A DNA stretch of 64,000 bases. It comes from Eublepharis macularius (taxonomy: Eukaryota; Chordata; Lepidosauria; Squamata; Eublepharidae). A program made the position numbers and the translations under genes. Every line of letters starts with the position of its first letter. Position 1 is the stretch's first letter. Of the stretch, positions 22,507 to 34,570 are shown piece by piece. The DNA lies in the NCBI RefSeq assembly GCF_028583425.1, contig NC_072801.1, forward strand, positions 64,929,766 to 64,993,765. Direction: 5' to 3'. A model generated the notes under the pieces. The model was not told where the DNA came from. It was given only the letters and a program-made list of their open reading frames with translations, and did not search any database.

Positions 22507-23157
22507 TCAGAGGAACAGGGAGGAAACCCATGCCAGTCCATACACGGCATTTACTCCTGTGTGGCTTAAAAATGCAAGTGAACAAGAAAGTAACAGGGAA
22601 ACCCCTGTAAGTGCAATCACGTGCTCTACACATGTAATTTGTATCGTGTAGTTTAGCTCTATGTATGGAATACATCAAGGGAAGAAACACATCTCTCCCC
22701 TCTGAAACAAGCATTTTTGGGGCATCCAGCAAGAGTCGTGGAGTGAAGGTCCTCCATGGAGCTCTGCAGAGAAGGGTTTGAGTGACTGACTGCAGCCAAG
22801 TTTCTTAGATTAGAACCTACACAACAAATACCTGCCATAGATAATCAACCATATAGAGCAGGCAGGGTACTCTGCAAAGACATACCTGGCACAGTGGAAA
22901 GGCACAGACAAAGCCTAGCCAAGGCTTCTGGTTCAAATCCCAAATGGAGAGAGCCCTGTTCACTTCTGCTCACCAAATCCATGTGGGACTTGCAACCCCA
23001 AAGTGAGGAAGCTTTACTACCATCAGTGCCTTAGGTTGACAGATCATGGAATCCAGTCCACTATTTCCAGTGTTCACATTATGAATGGGGTAATGATAGC
23101 CTTCTGGTCACATGGCTGTGTATGACTGCATTTTAAATGGGGAAATGTGTTTTTCAG

Positions 23158-23289
23158 CCTTGAAGGTGCCAGCCATGAAGGATAATCCATATAAAGCAAA
23201 AGCTCAAGAGTCAGAAATGTCTGTGCTACCATACAAAATAACCGTAAGGACATCTACTGAGCAGGGAGTAGCAGGTAACCCACACCTCT
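23158..23289 (+). CDS. Exon beta, array copy 1, phase 1-1 (132 bp)
   Basis: Acceptor gtgtttttcag, donor cctct/gtgagt. 43 open codons in phase 1, from LKVPAMKDNPYKAKAQ to GVAGNPHL. Paralogue of alpha, from which it lies 1.59 kb downstream with homologous flanks. An alternative donor at 23275 (gcag/gtaacc) gives a 117-bp exon in the same phase. No family recognised. The beta copy in unit 3 is diverged only at amino-acid-changing sites. Confidence 0.6.
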
Positions 23290-24078
23290 GTGAGTATTGC
23301 ACACAGCCAATGCAGAGCAATGCAGTCACATTTCTGATATCAGGCAGATGCTACCTAGGGGTGTGCAATTTGGAAAAAAACCCAAATCGGGCCTGATTCA
23401 GAAAGATTCGGGATTCCTGAATCGGGCCTAGCATTGCTGGCCCAATTTGGAAATACCAAATCAAAGCTTTCCAAAGCAATTCGGATTGCTTCGCAAACAG
23501 CCAAAAAAGTGCTGTTTCCTTTCAAACTTCCCACTCCACTACTTTCCTCCCTCTCCCATGGGGGAAAAAAGCTGCAGGGTGGGAAGTTTGAAAGCCACCC
23601 TTTTCATGACACTTGCAAGTGGTGTGAAAAGGGGCACTTTCAGATCCCACGCCGCTTGCTTCAACGTGGCTAGAAAAGTGTGTTCCCCACTTGCAGGGCA
23701 AAGCGTGACGCTGGCATGGCATCATGCTGACAGCAGGGCAATATAGTGCCAGCACATCTGCCAAAGCCCACTCCACCCCACCCCACCCTTTCAGCACTGT
23801 ACCTGCTGCCAGCTACACTTGTGGGAGTCAGGGCTGTTGAGGCCATGCACAGAGTAGGAACGAGGGAGGGGGGCAGGAGGACAGAGTTGCAACAGTCCAC
23901 CTATGAGGTAGGCTCCTCCTCCATTCTCTCTGTGGAGTGCATTGCCCTTGCAAGTCTTCTATACAGAACTAAAGCATCCTCTGTTCCATTATATCCACAT
24001 TTTCTGGGCATCTCTCTCATTTCACAGGGCAAGATGCTGTCCCCCACTCTCTGCTCTGCTCTGCTCTTCCTCCGACAG

Positions 24079-24120
24079 GTGCAAGTGAAGCAGCTCGCTT
24101 TGCAGCCTCTTCTAATCCTG
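24079..24120 (+). CDS. Exon gamma, array copy 1, phase 1-1 (42 bp)
   Basis: Acceptor cttcctccgacag, excellent donor cctg/gtgagt. Encodes ASEAARFAASSNP in phase 1. Same length and phase as zeta-1/2 and similar small-residue content (PASAR... vs ASEAAR...), so it may be a distant zeta relative. Repeated at 29726 and 35375. Confidence 0.55.
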
Positions 24121-24471
24121 GTGAGTTGCCCTAAAGACGTTAGTTGTGATTTCACAGAATAGCCCTGCTTCTGAACGGGGTCTTTGGTCTGCTTCGTGTG
24201 TTACACCTTTCCTGCACAGAAAGCATGTAAATGGTCATTGTGTGGAATTGTCCATATGTGAATTTTTCCATCGTAAGAATGTACATGTTGGTGCTATTCT
24301 ATTTCCTGCATGCAGAGGCAGTTCTGCCCCTGAGGCATGGGAAGGCAGCTGCCCCAGGCAGGAGATTTGGGGTATTATTAAGGTAACAAAGTAGGAGGCA
24401 GAGAGATCAGACCCACCTGGGAAGTGATCCAGTAGAACTCCAGGAAACTCTTAATTCACCTCATTGGACTG

Positions 24472-25044
24472 ATGTACAGCAAGCAACAATGGATCAAGCA
24501 AGAGCTCTCTGAACTAGACTCTTCCATGAAGTGCACCCCCTCTGCACAGACCAGGAACTGGGAGATGTTTGCCACAACCAGAGAAACTATTTATTGTAAC
24601 CTATTCACTGAATTACAGAACAAGAAGGAGAAGAAATTCTCAAAACTCCTGCCTGCAACAGAGAGCAAAAACACTTGGGATCCAAGCAACATCATCAATC
24701 TTTCCAGTTACAAGCTGAGCCCAGCAGAGGAATCAGTCCTCTCACGTGGACTATCCTTTTGCCCAGCCAGACCCACACAAACCATACAACTTTGTGGAGA
24801 CCTGGAGGCCTATTTTAGACGCCTAAGACTGAAAGAATTCTTCAACCACTCTGCTGGACAAAACGACGAACAAAGCACTGAACAGACACCATCACAGCAG
24901 CCCCCACCCCCCAACCCAGCAATACACAACCATCGTTACAAAACTCCAGGAAAAAGAATTCCACATGGACACCCCCTGAGGGCCGTAACTCCTCATTGGA
25001 CTTTTACATTGAATGCTTCCGTAGACGTGCTCAGGCTGAGATAA
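24472..25044 (+). pseudogene. PLE N-terminal region, copy 2
   Basis: 190 codons from MYSKQQWIKQELSELDSS, with a Lys-rich block (about residue 45), the PSNIINLSSYKLSPAEESVL region typical of the PLE N-terminus (about 65-85) and a Pro/Gln-rich linker (about 140-155). The true frame shifts near 24980, where the next segment takes over. Confidence 0.7.
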
Positions 25045-25361
25045 TTGACAAACAACAACACCTAAAGCAGAACCTCAGCCGTGGAGAAAGAGAGGCCATA
25101 AACTGCCTCCAAAATAATTCTGGCATCGTAATCAAGGAAGCTGACAAAGGCGGAGCAGTTGTCATCATGGACAAACAAAATTATATACAAGAAGCAGAAA
25201 GACAACTCTCCAACACAACATTCTATAAAATACTACCTTCTGACCCCACTGAACAATACAAAAGGGAACTCAATAAAATATTAAAAACACTCCCCATGGA
25301 CATACAAGAATGCAGCAACGCTTCCTCAGCTCCCATCCACTGGAACCACTACTATACTTAA
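24996..25361 (+). pseudogene. PLE RT N-terminal segment, copy 2
   Basis: Encodes RGEREAINCLQNNSGIVIKE and ADKGGAVVIMDKQNY, the start of a PLE reverse transcriptase. After LKTLPMDIQ the reading is out of frame: the RT core from here to the active site has been deleted. Confidence 0.75.
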
Positions 25362-26446
25362 GATTCCTGGATGACATCTTCATCATTTGGACCCATGGGA
25401 AGGAAGCCCTTGAGAGATTTCATCAGGACTTCAATAACTTTCACCCTACTGTCAACCTAAGCCTGGACCACTCTACACAACAGGAACACTTCCTGGACAC
25501 CACTGTACAACTACATAATGGACGAATAAATACCACCTTATACCGGAAACCAACAGACCGATACTCATATCTACATGCCTCCAGCTTCCACCCTAAACAT
25601 ACCACTCGGTCTATTGTCTACAGCCAAGCCTTACGTTACAACCGTATCTGCTCCAATGCTCTCGACCGAGACTCACACTTAAGAGATTTACAACAAGCAT
25701 TTTTGGGACTACAGTACCCACCAAATGAAGTGAAGAAACAAATTAACAGGGCCAGACTAGTACCCAGAAACAGTCTGCTCCAGGACAAACCTAAAGGAAC
25801 TAACAACAGAACACCACTGGTTGTCACCTATAGCTCCCAGCTCAAACCCATCCAACGTATCATCAGTGAGCTACAACCCATCCTGGAAAATGATACCTCT
25901 CTCTCAGAAGCCCTGGGTGGAAGACCTTTCCTTGCCTACAGACAGCCCCCCAATCTTAAACGACTTCTCACTTACAATCATGAATCGGCCAGCAGAGTCA
26001 CCAGCACAGGTACCAGGCCCTGCAACAGACCCAGATGCCAGCTCTGCCCCTATATCTACCCAGGGAATACAATTACAGGACCCAATGGCATCAACTACAC
26101 TGTCTCTGGCTCTTACAGCTGCTCATCCTCCAATCTGATATATGCCCTCATGTGCCAACAATGTCCTTCTGCTCTGTACATTGGACAAACCAGCCAACCT
26201 CTACGCAAAAGAATAAATGGACACAAATCTGACATTAGAAATGGAAACGTCCAAAAACCAGTGGGAGAACACTTCAATCTACCAGGACATTCCACCAAAG
26301 ACTTAAAGGTCGCTGTGGTTCAACAGAAACCTTTCAAAAACAAAATCCAACGGGAGGCTGCTGAACTGGAATTCATATGCAAATTTGACTCTGTCAAGCT
26401 GGGACTGAATAGAGACTATGAATGGTTATCACATTATCACAGGTAA
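25310..26446 (+). pseudogene. PLE RT active-site block to GIY-YIG endonuclease, copy 2
   Basis: 378 codons open. RT catalytic block YLRFLDDIFIIW near residues 16-27, RT thumb through about 190 (SSFHPKHTTRSIVYSQALR), a Cys-rich linker finger (CNRPRCQLCPY, about 238-248), then GIY-YIG endonuclease (LIYALMCQQCPSALYIGQTS, about 276-295, with RKRINGH after it). The polymerase part lacks its upstream motifs, so this copy cannot be autonomous although the endonuclease frame is intact. Confidence 0.85.
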
Positions 26447-26778
26447 CAGATTCTCTTTACAGAGGCGTGATCTGGGGGAGCCCAGTGACGCCTGGTGTGG
26501 GCTTTCGGGGACCACAGTTCTCTTTGTCAGATGCAGCTGGCAGGGAGAGCTGCGGTTATCGAAGGCTTATACTACATAGGAATTGGATACTTTCACTGCT
26601 ACAAACTAGTACGGCAAACTGACTGCACACCAAAAGGAGATGTTTACATTTCCAAGCAAAGGAATGTTTTGATTGCCTCCACGCTAATTGCATTCTGCCC
26701 CCTTGTGATATATGTCCCCTTCTTTCCTCTCTCTCTCTCTTCTCCCCTCCTCTTCTGTATCTGCCCAGTTTTGATCAG

Positions 26779-26820
26779 GCATCTGACGAAGAGAACTTGA
26801 TTCTCGAAAGCTTATGCTAC
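26779..26820 (+). ncRNA. Hammerhead-like motif in PLE tail, copy 2
   Basis: Same CTGACGA / gagaa-ttctc stem / GAAA / gc-ttat-gc-TA arrangement as at 21130. Confidence 0.4.
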
Positions 26821-27214
26821 AATAAAATTGGTTAGTCTTAAAGGTGCTACTGGACTCGTTAAGAATTAAACAGTGATCAGTGGTGGAAAATCCTCTCCTA
26901 AAGCCAGTTTGTTCCCAACCTAAGATCTGGTTGGTCTTGATCCATTCCAGTAATCTTTGATACAAAAGGGAAGAGTATAATTTCCTGACTGATGATACAA
27001 GGTTTAATTGGGTGATAATTAGCAGGATCGACCTTGTTGCCCCAAGGGTAGAGAAAGTTGAGGAAGCTTTGCTATCATCAGTGCCTTAAGCTGACAGATC
27101 ATGGGATCCAACCCACTATTTCTGGTGTTCACATGGTGGATGGGGTGAGGATAGCGTTTAGTTAGATGACTATGTATGTAACAGCTTTTTAAAAGAGGGA
27201 AATGTGTTTTTCAG

Positions 27215-27343
27215 CCCTGAAGGATAATGCATATCCAGCAAAAGTCAACCAGCGCCTATCTAGTGTCAGCTCTACAGGTATACGATTGGAAGAAATCAAG
27301 CGTTTGTTAACTGAACTGCAGAAACATACCTCTGAGACACAGT
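27215..27343 (+). CDS. Exon alpha, array copy 2
   Basis: Identical to the copy-1 alpha exon in coding sequence and splice sites. Confidence 0.6.
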
Positions 27344-27620
27344 GTGAGTAGCGCACACAAACTTGGGCAACCAATGTGGATTAATGTATTCACACCCAAT
27401 CGGCCAAAATATATAAGACAACTTATGTGTGTTTGTGCAAGTGTTTAGAAGTGTGTGCGCTCCAACGTGCTTGTGTTGACCTTTCCCAAATCTGAGAACA
27501 TGTCCTGTAACCAGTCAATGCACGTGTCCTGTAACTTTGTGTAGCTGCATTTGTGAGTTTCCACGGTCATAATCAATGAGTTGCTGGTGCAGAGCACAAA
27601 TTTTGGTCCGCATGGGGGAA

Positions 27621-28153
27621 GATGAGGGATAGTATCCCATGATACACCTTCTCTTTATGCATGCTCACATCTTCCTCAGCAGTACAGAGAAAATTCGATA
27701 ACATTTGGCCATTGTTTCCAATGGGAAATGTGACCCCCCCCCTGAAACTTGGAAGGTCTTTAGTGGAGAGTTAGGAGTAGGCCCCTGCAAATTTGGTGGA
27801 TTTTGCTTGCAAACTATCACCCCAGCCCCCTATAGAGTTCCCCTAGTTTTCCTCATAGGGAATAATGGAGAGTGGAGGTAGCTGGAGGCACCTTCTTGGG
27901 GGAGGGGGCATAAAATGGCTGCCTGAAGTCCAATCTTATGGAAGTTGGGGGGCTGTTAGAGGACAGTTAGGAGTAGGTCCCCAGCAAATTTGGTTAAATT
28001 ATGTCAAAAATTGACCCCTCAGCCCCTGGTAAGCCCCAAATTTAGTTTTCCATTGGAAACAATATTTGAATTTTATCAAATTTGCTCTGTACGGCTGAGG
28101 AAATTTTGAGCATGTGCTAAGAGAAGGTACATCACGTGATACCATCCATCATC
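27621..28153. mobile_element. Inverted-repeat MITE, array copy 2
   Basis: Same MITE as in copy 1 with a shorter C run (near 27734). Confidence 0.75.
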
Positions 28154-28804
28154 TCAGAGGAACAGGGAGGAAACCCATGCCAGTCCATACACGGCATTTA
28201 CTCCTGTGTGGCTTAAAAATGCAAGTGAACAAGAAAGTAACAGGGAAACCCCTGTAAGTGCAATCACGTGCTCTACACATGTAATTTGTATCGTGTAGTT
28301 TAGCTCTATGTATGGAATACATCAAGGGAAGAAACACATCTCTCCCCTCTGAAACAAGCATTTTTGGGGCATCCAGCAAGAGTCGTGGAGTGAAGGTCCT
28401 CCATGGAGCTCTGCAGAGAAGGGTTTGAGTGACTGACTGCAGCCAAGTTTCTTAGATTAGAACCTACACAACAAATACCTGCCATAGATAATCAACCATA
28501 TAGAGCAGGCAGGGTACTCTGCAAAGACATACCTGGCACAGTGGAAAGGCACAGACAAAGCCTAGCCAAGGCTTCTGGTTCAAATCCCAAATGGAGAGAG
28601 CCCTGTTCACTTCTGCTCACCAAATCCATGTGGGACTTGCAACCCCAAAGTGAGGAAGCTTTACTACCATCAGTGCCTTAGGTTGACAGATCATGGAATC
28701 CAGTCCACTATTTCCAGTGTTCACATTATGAATGGGGTAATGATAGCCTTCTGGTCACATGGCTGTGTATGACTGCATTTTAAATGGGGAAATGTGTTTT
28801 TCAG

Positions 28805-28936
28805 CCTTGAAGGTGCCAGCCATGAAGGATAATCCATATAAAGCAAAAGCTCAAGAGTCAGAAATGTCTGTGCTACCATACAAAATAACCGTAAGGACAT
28901 CTACTGAGCAGGGAGTAGCAGGTAACCCACACCTCT
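28805..28936 (+). CDS. Exon beta, array copy 2
   Basis: Same coding sequence and donor (cctct/gtgagt) as copy 1. Confidence 0.6.
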
Positions 28937-29725
28937 GTGAGTATTGCACACAGCCAATGCAGAGCAATGCAGTCACATTTCTGATATCAGGCAGATGCTA
29001 CCTAGGGGTGTGCAATTTGGAAAAAAACCCAAATCGGGCCTGATTCAGAAAGATTCGGGATTCCTGAATCGGGCCTAGCATTGCTGGCCCAATTTGGAAA
29101 TACCAAATCAAAGCTTTCCAAAGCAATTCGGATTGCTTCGCAAACAGCCAAAAAAGTGCTGTTTCCTTTCAAACTTCCCACTCCACTACTTTCCTCCCTC
29201 TCCCATGGGGGAAAAAAGCTGCAGGGTGGGAAGTTTGAAAGCCACCCTTTTCATGACACTTGCAAGTGGTGTGAAAAGGGGCACTTTCAGATCCCACGCC
29301 GCTTGCTTCAACGTGGCTAGAAAAGTGTGTTCCCCACTTGCAGGGCAAAGCGTGACGCTGGCATGGCATCATGCTGACAGCAGGGCAATATAGTGCCAGC
29401 ACATCTGCCAAAGCCCACTCCACCCCACCCCACCCTTTCAGCACTGTACCTGCTGCCAGCTACACTTGTGGGAGTCAGGGCTGTTGAGGCCATGCACAGA
29501 GTAGGAACGAGGGAGGGGGGCAGGAGGACAGAGTTGCAACAGTCCACCTATGAGGTAGGCTCCTCCTCCATTCTCTCTGTGGAGTGCATTGCCCTTGCAA
29601 GTCTTCTATACAGAACTAAAGCATCCTCTGTTCCATTATATCCACATTTTCTGGGCATCTCTCTCACTTCACAGGGCAAGATGCTGTCCCCCACTCTCTG
29701 CTCTGCTCTGCTCTTCCTCCGACAG

Positions 29726-29767
29726 GTGCAAGTGAAGCAGCTCGCTTTGCAGCCTCTTCTAATCCTG
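29726..29767 (+). CDS. Exon gamma, array copy 2
   Basis: Identical to copy 1 (ASEAARFAASSNP), with the same gtgagt donor. Confidence 0.55.
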
Positions 29768-30956
29768 GTGAGTTGCCCTAAAGACGTTAGTTGTGATTTC
29801 ACAGAATAGCCCTGCTTCTGAACGGGGTCTTTGGTCTGCTTCGTGTGTTACACCTTTCCTGCACAGAAAGCATGTAAATGGTCATTGTGTGGAATTGTCC
29901 ATATGTGAATTTTTCCATCGTAAGAATGTACATGTTGGTGCTATTCTATTTCCTGCATGCAGAGGCAGTTCTGCCCCTGAGGCATGGGAAGGCAGCTGCC
30001 CCAGGCAGGAGATTTGGGGTATTATTAAGGTAACAAAGTAGGAGGCAGAGAGATCAGACCCACCTGGGAAGTGATCCAGTAGAACTCCAGGAAACTCTTA
30101 ATTCACCTCATTGGACTGATGTACAGCAAGCAACAATGGATCAAGCAAGAGCTCTCTGAACTAGACTCTTCCATGAAGTGCACCCCCTCTGCACAGACCG
30201 GGAACTGGGAGATGTTTGCCACAACCAGAGAAACTATTTATTGTAACCTATTCACTGAATTACAGAACAAGAAGGAGAAGAAATTCTCAAAACTCCTGCC
30301 TGCAACAGAGAGCAAAAACACTTGGGATCCAAGCAACATCATCAATCTTTCCAGTTACAAGCTGAGCCCAGCAGAGGAATCAGTCCTCTCACGTGGACTA
30401 TCCTTTTGCCCAGCCAGACCCACACAAACCATACAACTTTGTGGAGACCTGGAGGCCTATTTTAGACGCCTAAGACTGAAAGAATTCTTCAACCACTCTG
30501 CTGGACAAAACGACGAACAAAGCACTGAACAGACACCATCACAGCAGCCCCCACCCCCCAACCCAGCAATACACAACCATCGTTACAAAACTCCAGGAAA
30601 AAGAATTCCACATGGACACCCCCTGAGGGCCGTAACTCCTCATTGGACTTTTACATTGAATGCTTCCGTAGACGTGCTCAGGCTGAGATAATTGACAAAC
30701 AACAACACCTAAAGCAGAACCTCAGCCGTGGAGAAAGAGAGGCCATAAACTGCCTCCAAAATAATTCTGGCATCGTAATCAAGGAAGCTGACAAAGGCGG
30801 AGCAGTTGTCATCATGGACAAACAAAATTATATACAAGAAGCAGAAAGACAACTCTCCAACACAACATTCTATAAAATACTACCTTCTGACCCCACTGAA
30901 CAATACAAAAGGGAACTCAATAAAATATTAAAAACACTCCCCATGGACATACAAGA

Positions 30957-32093
30957 ATGCAGCAACGCTTCCTCAGCTCCCATCCACTGGAACCACTACT
31001 ATACTTAAGATTCCTGGATGACATCTTCATCATTTGGACCCATGGGAAGGAAGCCCTTGAGAGATTTCATCAGGACTTCAATAACTTTCACCCTACTGTC
31101 AACCTAAGCCTGGACCACTCTACACAACAGGTACACTTCCTGGACACCACTGTACAACTACATAATGGACGAATAAATACCACCTTATACCGGAAACCAA
31201 CAGACCGATACTCATATCTACATGCCTCCAGCTTCCACCCTAAACATACCACTCGGTCTATTGTCTACAGCCAAGCCTTACGTTACAACCGTATCTGCTC
31301 CAATGCTCTCGACCGAGACTCACACTTAAGAGATTTACAACAAGCATTTTTGGGACTACAGTACCCACCAAATGAAGTGAAGAAACAAATTAACAGGGCC
31401 AGACTAGTACCCAGAAACAGTCTGCTCCAGGACAAACCTAAAGGAACTAACAACAGAACACCACTGGTTGTCACCTATAGCTCCCAGCTCAAACCCATCC
31501 AACGTATCATCAGTGAGCTACAACCCATCCTGGAAAATGATACCTCTCTCTCAGAAGCCCTGGGTGGAAGACCTTTCCTTGCCTACAGACAGCCCCCCAA
31601 TCTTAAACGACTTCTCACTTACAATCATGAATCGGCCAGCAGAGTCACCAGCACAGGTACCAGGCCCTGCAACAGACCCAGATGCCAGCTCTGCCCCTAT
31701 ATCTACCCAGGGAATACAATTACAGGACCCAATGGCATCAACTACACTGTCTCTGGCTCTTACAGCTGCTCATCCTCCAATCTGATATATGCCCTCATGT
31801 GCCAACAATGTCCTTCTGCTCTGTACATTGGACAAACCAGCCAACCTCTACGCAAAAGAATAAATGGACACAAATCTGACATTAGAAATGGAAACGTCCA
31901 AAAACCAGTGGGAGAACACTTCAATCTACCAGGACATTCCACCAAAGACTTAAAGGTCGCTGTGGTTCAACAGAAACCTTTCAAAAACAAAATCCAACGG
32001 GAGGCTGCTGAACTGGAATTCATATGCAAATTTGACTCTGTCAAGCTGGGACTGAATAGAGACTATGAATGGTTATCACATTATCACAGGTAA
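30957..32093 (+). pseudogene. PLE RT active-site block to GIY-YIG endonuclease, copy 3
   Basis: 378 codons, same domain order as copy 2 (RFLDDIFIIW, Cys finger, YIGQTSQPLRKR). One residue differs from copy 2 near position 59. Confidence 0.85.
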
Positions 32094-32425
32094 CAGATTC
32101 TCTTTACAGAGGCGTGATCTGGGGGAGCCCAGTGACGCCTGGTGTGGGCTTTCGGGGACCACAGTTCTCTTTGTCAGATGCAGCTGGCAGGGAGAGCTGC
32201 GGTTATCGAAGGCTTATACTACATAGGAATTGGATACTTTCACTGCTACAAACTAGTACGGCAAACTGACTGCACACCAAAAGGAGATGTTTACATTTCC
32301 AAGCAAAGGAATGTTTTGATTGCCTCCACGCTAATTGCATTCTGCCCCCTTGTGATATATGTCCCCTTCTTTCCTCTCTCTCTCTCTTCTCCCCTCCTCT
32401 TCTGTATCTGCCCAGTTTTGATCAG

Positions 32426-32467
32426 GCATCTGACGAAGAGAACTTGATTCTCGAAAGCTTATGCTAC
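32426..32467 (+). ncRNA. Hammerhead-like motif in PLE tail, copy 3
   Basis: Same as the motifs at 21130 and 26779. Confidence 0.4.
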
Positions 32468-32861
32468 AATAAAATTGGTTAGTCTTAAAGGTGCTACTGG
32501 ACTCGTTAAGAATTAAACAGTGATCAGTGGTGGAAAATCCTCTCCTAAAGCCAGTTTGTTCCCAACCTAAGATCTGGTTGGTCTTGATCCATTCCAGTAA
32601 TCTTTGATACAAAAGGGAAGAGTATAATTTCCTGACTGATGATACAAGGTTTAATTGGGTGATAATTAGCAGGATCGACCTTGTTGCCCCAAGGGTAGAG
32701 AAAGTTGAGGAAGCTTTGCTATCATCAGTGCCTTAAGCTGACAGATCATGGGATCCAACCCACTATTTCTGGTGTTCACATGGTGGATGGGGTGAGGATA
32801 GCGTTTAGTTAGATGACTATGTATGTAACAGCTTTTTAAAAGAGGGAAATGTGTTTTTCAG

Positions 32862-32990
32862 CCCTGAAGGATAATGCATATCCAGCAAAAGTCAACCAGC
32901 GCCTATCTAGTGTCAGCTCTACAGGTATACGATTGGAAGAAATCAAGCGTTTGTTAACTGAACTGCAGAAACATACCTCTGAGACACAGT
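32862..32990 (+). CDS. Exon alpha, array copy 3
   Basis: Identical to copies 1 and 2, with the gtgagt donor intact. Confidence 0.6.
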
Positions 32991-33267
32991 GTGAGTAGCG
33001 CACACAAACTTGGGCAACCAATGTGGATTAATGTATTCACACCCAATCGGCCAAAATATATAAGACAACTTATGTGTGTTTGTGCAAGTGTTTAGAAGTG
33101 TGTGCGCTCCAACGTGCTTGTGTTGACCTTTCCCAAATCTGAGAACATGTCCTGTAACCAGTCAATGCACGTGTCCTGTAACTTTGTGTAGCTGCATTTG
33201 TGAGTTTCCACGGTCATAATCAATGAGTTGCTGGTGCAGAGCACAAATTTTGGTCCGCATGGGGGAA

Positions 33268-33802
33268 GATGAGGGATAGTATCCCATGATACACCTTCTC
33301 TTTATGCATGCTCACATCTTCCTCAGCAGTACAGAGAAAATTCGATAACATTTGGCCATTGTTTCCAATGGGAAATGTGACCCCCCCCCCCTGAAACTTG
33401 GAAGGTCTTTAGTGGAGAGTTAGGAGTAGGCCCCTGCAAATTTGGTGGATTTTGCTTGCAAACTATCACCCCAGCCCCCTATAGAGTTCCCCTAGTTTTC
33501 CTCATAGGGAATAATGGAGAGTGGAGGTAGCTGGAGGCACCTTCTTGGGGGAGGGGGCATAAAATGGCTGCCTGAAGTCCAATCTTATGGAAGTTGGGGG
33601 GCTGTTAGAGGACAGTTAGGAGTAGGTCCCCAGCAAATTTGGTTAAATTATGTCAAAAATTGACCCCTCAGCCCCTGGTAAGCCCCAAATTTAGTTTTCC
33701 ATTGGAAACAATATTTGAATTTTATCAAATTTGCTCTGTACGGCTGAGGAAATTTTGAGCATGTGCTAAGAGAAGGTACATCACGTGATACCATCCATCA
33801 TC
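33268..33802. mobile_element. Inverted-repeat MITE, array copy 3
   Basis: Same MITE as in copies 1 and 2, with the longer C run. Confidence 0.75.
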
Positions 33803-34453
33803 TCAGAGGAACAGGGAGGAAACCCATGCCAGTCCATACACGGCATTTACTCCTGTGTGGCTTAAAAATGCAAGTGAACAAGAAAGTAACAGGGAAACCC
33901 CTGTAAGTGCAATCACGTGCTCTACACATGTAATTTGTATCGTGTAGTTTAGCTCTATGTATGGAATACATCAAGGGAAGAAACACATCTCTCCCCTCTG
34001 AAACAAGCATTTTTGGGGCATCCGGCAAGAGTCGTGGAGTGAAGGTCCTCCATGGAGCTCTGCAGAGAAGGGTTTGAGTGACTGACTGCAGCCAAGTTTC
34101 TTAGATTAGAACCTACACAACAAATACCTGCCATAGATAATCAACCATATAGAGCAGGCAGGGTACTCTGCAAAGACATACCTGGCACAGTGGAAAGGCA
34201 CAGACAAAGCCTAGCCAAGGCTTCTGGTTCAAATCCCAAATGGAGAGAGCCCTGTTCACTTCTGCTCACCAAATCCATGTGGGACTTGCAATCCCAAAGT
34301 GAGGAAGCTTTACTACCATCAGTGCCTTAGGTTGACAGATCATGGAATCCAGTCCACTATTTCCAGTGTTCACATTATGAATGGGGTAATGATAGCCTTC
34401 TGGTCACATGGCTGTGTATGACTGCATGTTAAATGGGGAAATGTGTTTTTCAG

Positions 34454-34570
34454 CCTTGAAGGTGCCAGCCATGAAGGATAATCCATATAAAGCAAAAGCT
34501 CAAGAGTCAAATATGTCTTTGCTACCATACGAAGTAACCTTATGGACATCTACTGAGCGGGGAGTAGCAG
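34454..34570 (+). CDS. Exon beta, array copy 3, diverged, main donor lost
   Basis: Acceptor gtgtttttcag intact. Relative to beta-1, eight codons differ in the full 43-codon stretch and all eight change the amino acid (E>N, V>L, K>E, I>V, V>L, R>W, Q>R and, beyond the inner donor, P>Q). The outer donor ctct/gtgagt has become ctctatgag, so GT is lost. The inner donor gcag/gtaacc at 34571 would still give a phase 1-1, 117-bp exon, which I use for the end. Confidence 0.5.

Larger units (their letters stand above)
24443..26857 (+). mobile_element. Array copy 2: Penelope-like element, internally deleted
   Basis: Begins at ggaaactcttaattcacc, directly after the cassette end, and finishes at ggtgctactggactc. 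It carries N-terminal, RT and GIY-YIG parts in three frames. Most of the RT fingers/palm is missing, with an abrupt join near 25300. The same deletion and frame breaks occur in the next copy, so they predate the array. The PLE 5' end coincides with the duplication joint. Confidence 0.85.
30090..32504 (+). mobile_element. Array copy 3: Penelope-like element, internally deleted
   Basis: Same structure as 24443-26857: N-terminal frame 30119-30691, RT start 30643-31008, RT active site to GIY-YIG 30957-32093. It shares the internal RT deletion and both frame breaks. I noticed only a Gly for Arg in the N-terminal part and a Val for Glu (CAGGTACAC vs CAGGAACAC, about 31130). Confidence 0.85.

Noticed and set aside
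23434-24162. Conserved 79-138-codon frames repeated in the three array units
   Set aside because: Conservation follows from the recent duplication itself, several frames and both strands are open, and the region starts with the dispersed ctaggggtgtgca repeat. Only the gamma segment inside it has splice sites and the shared phase.
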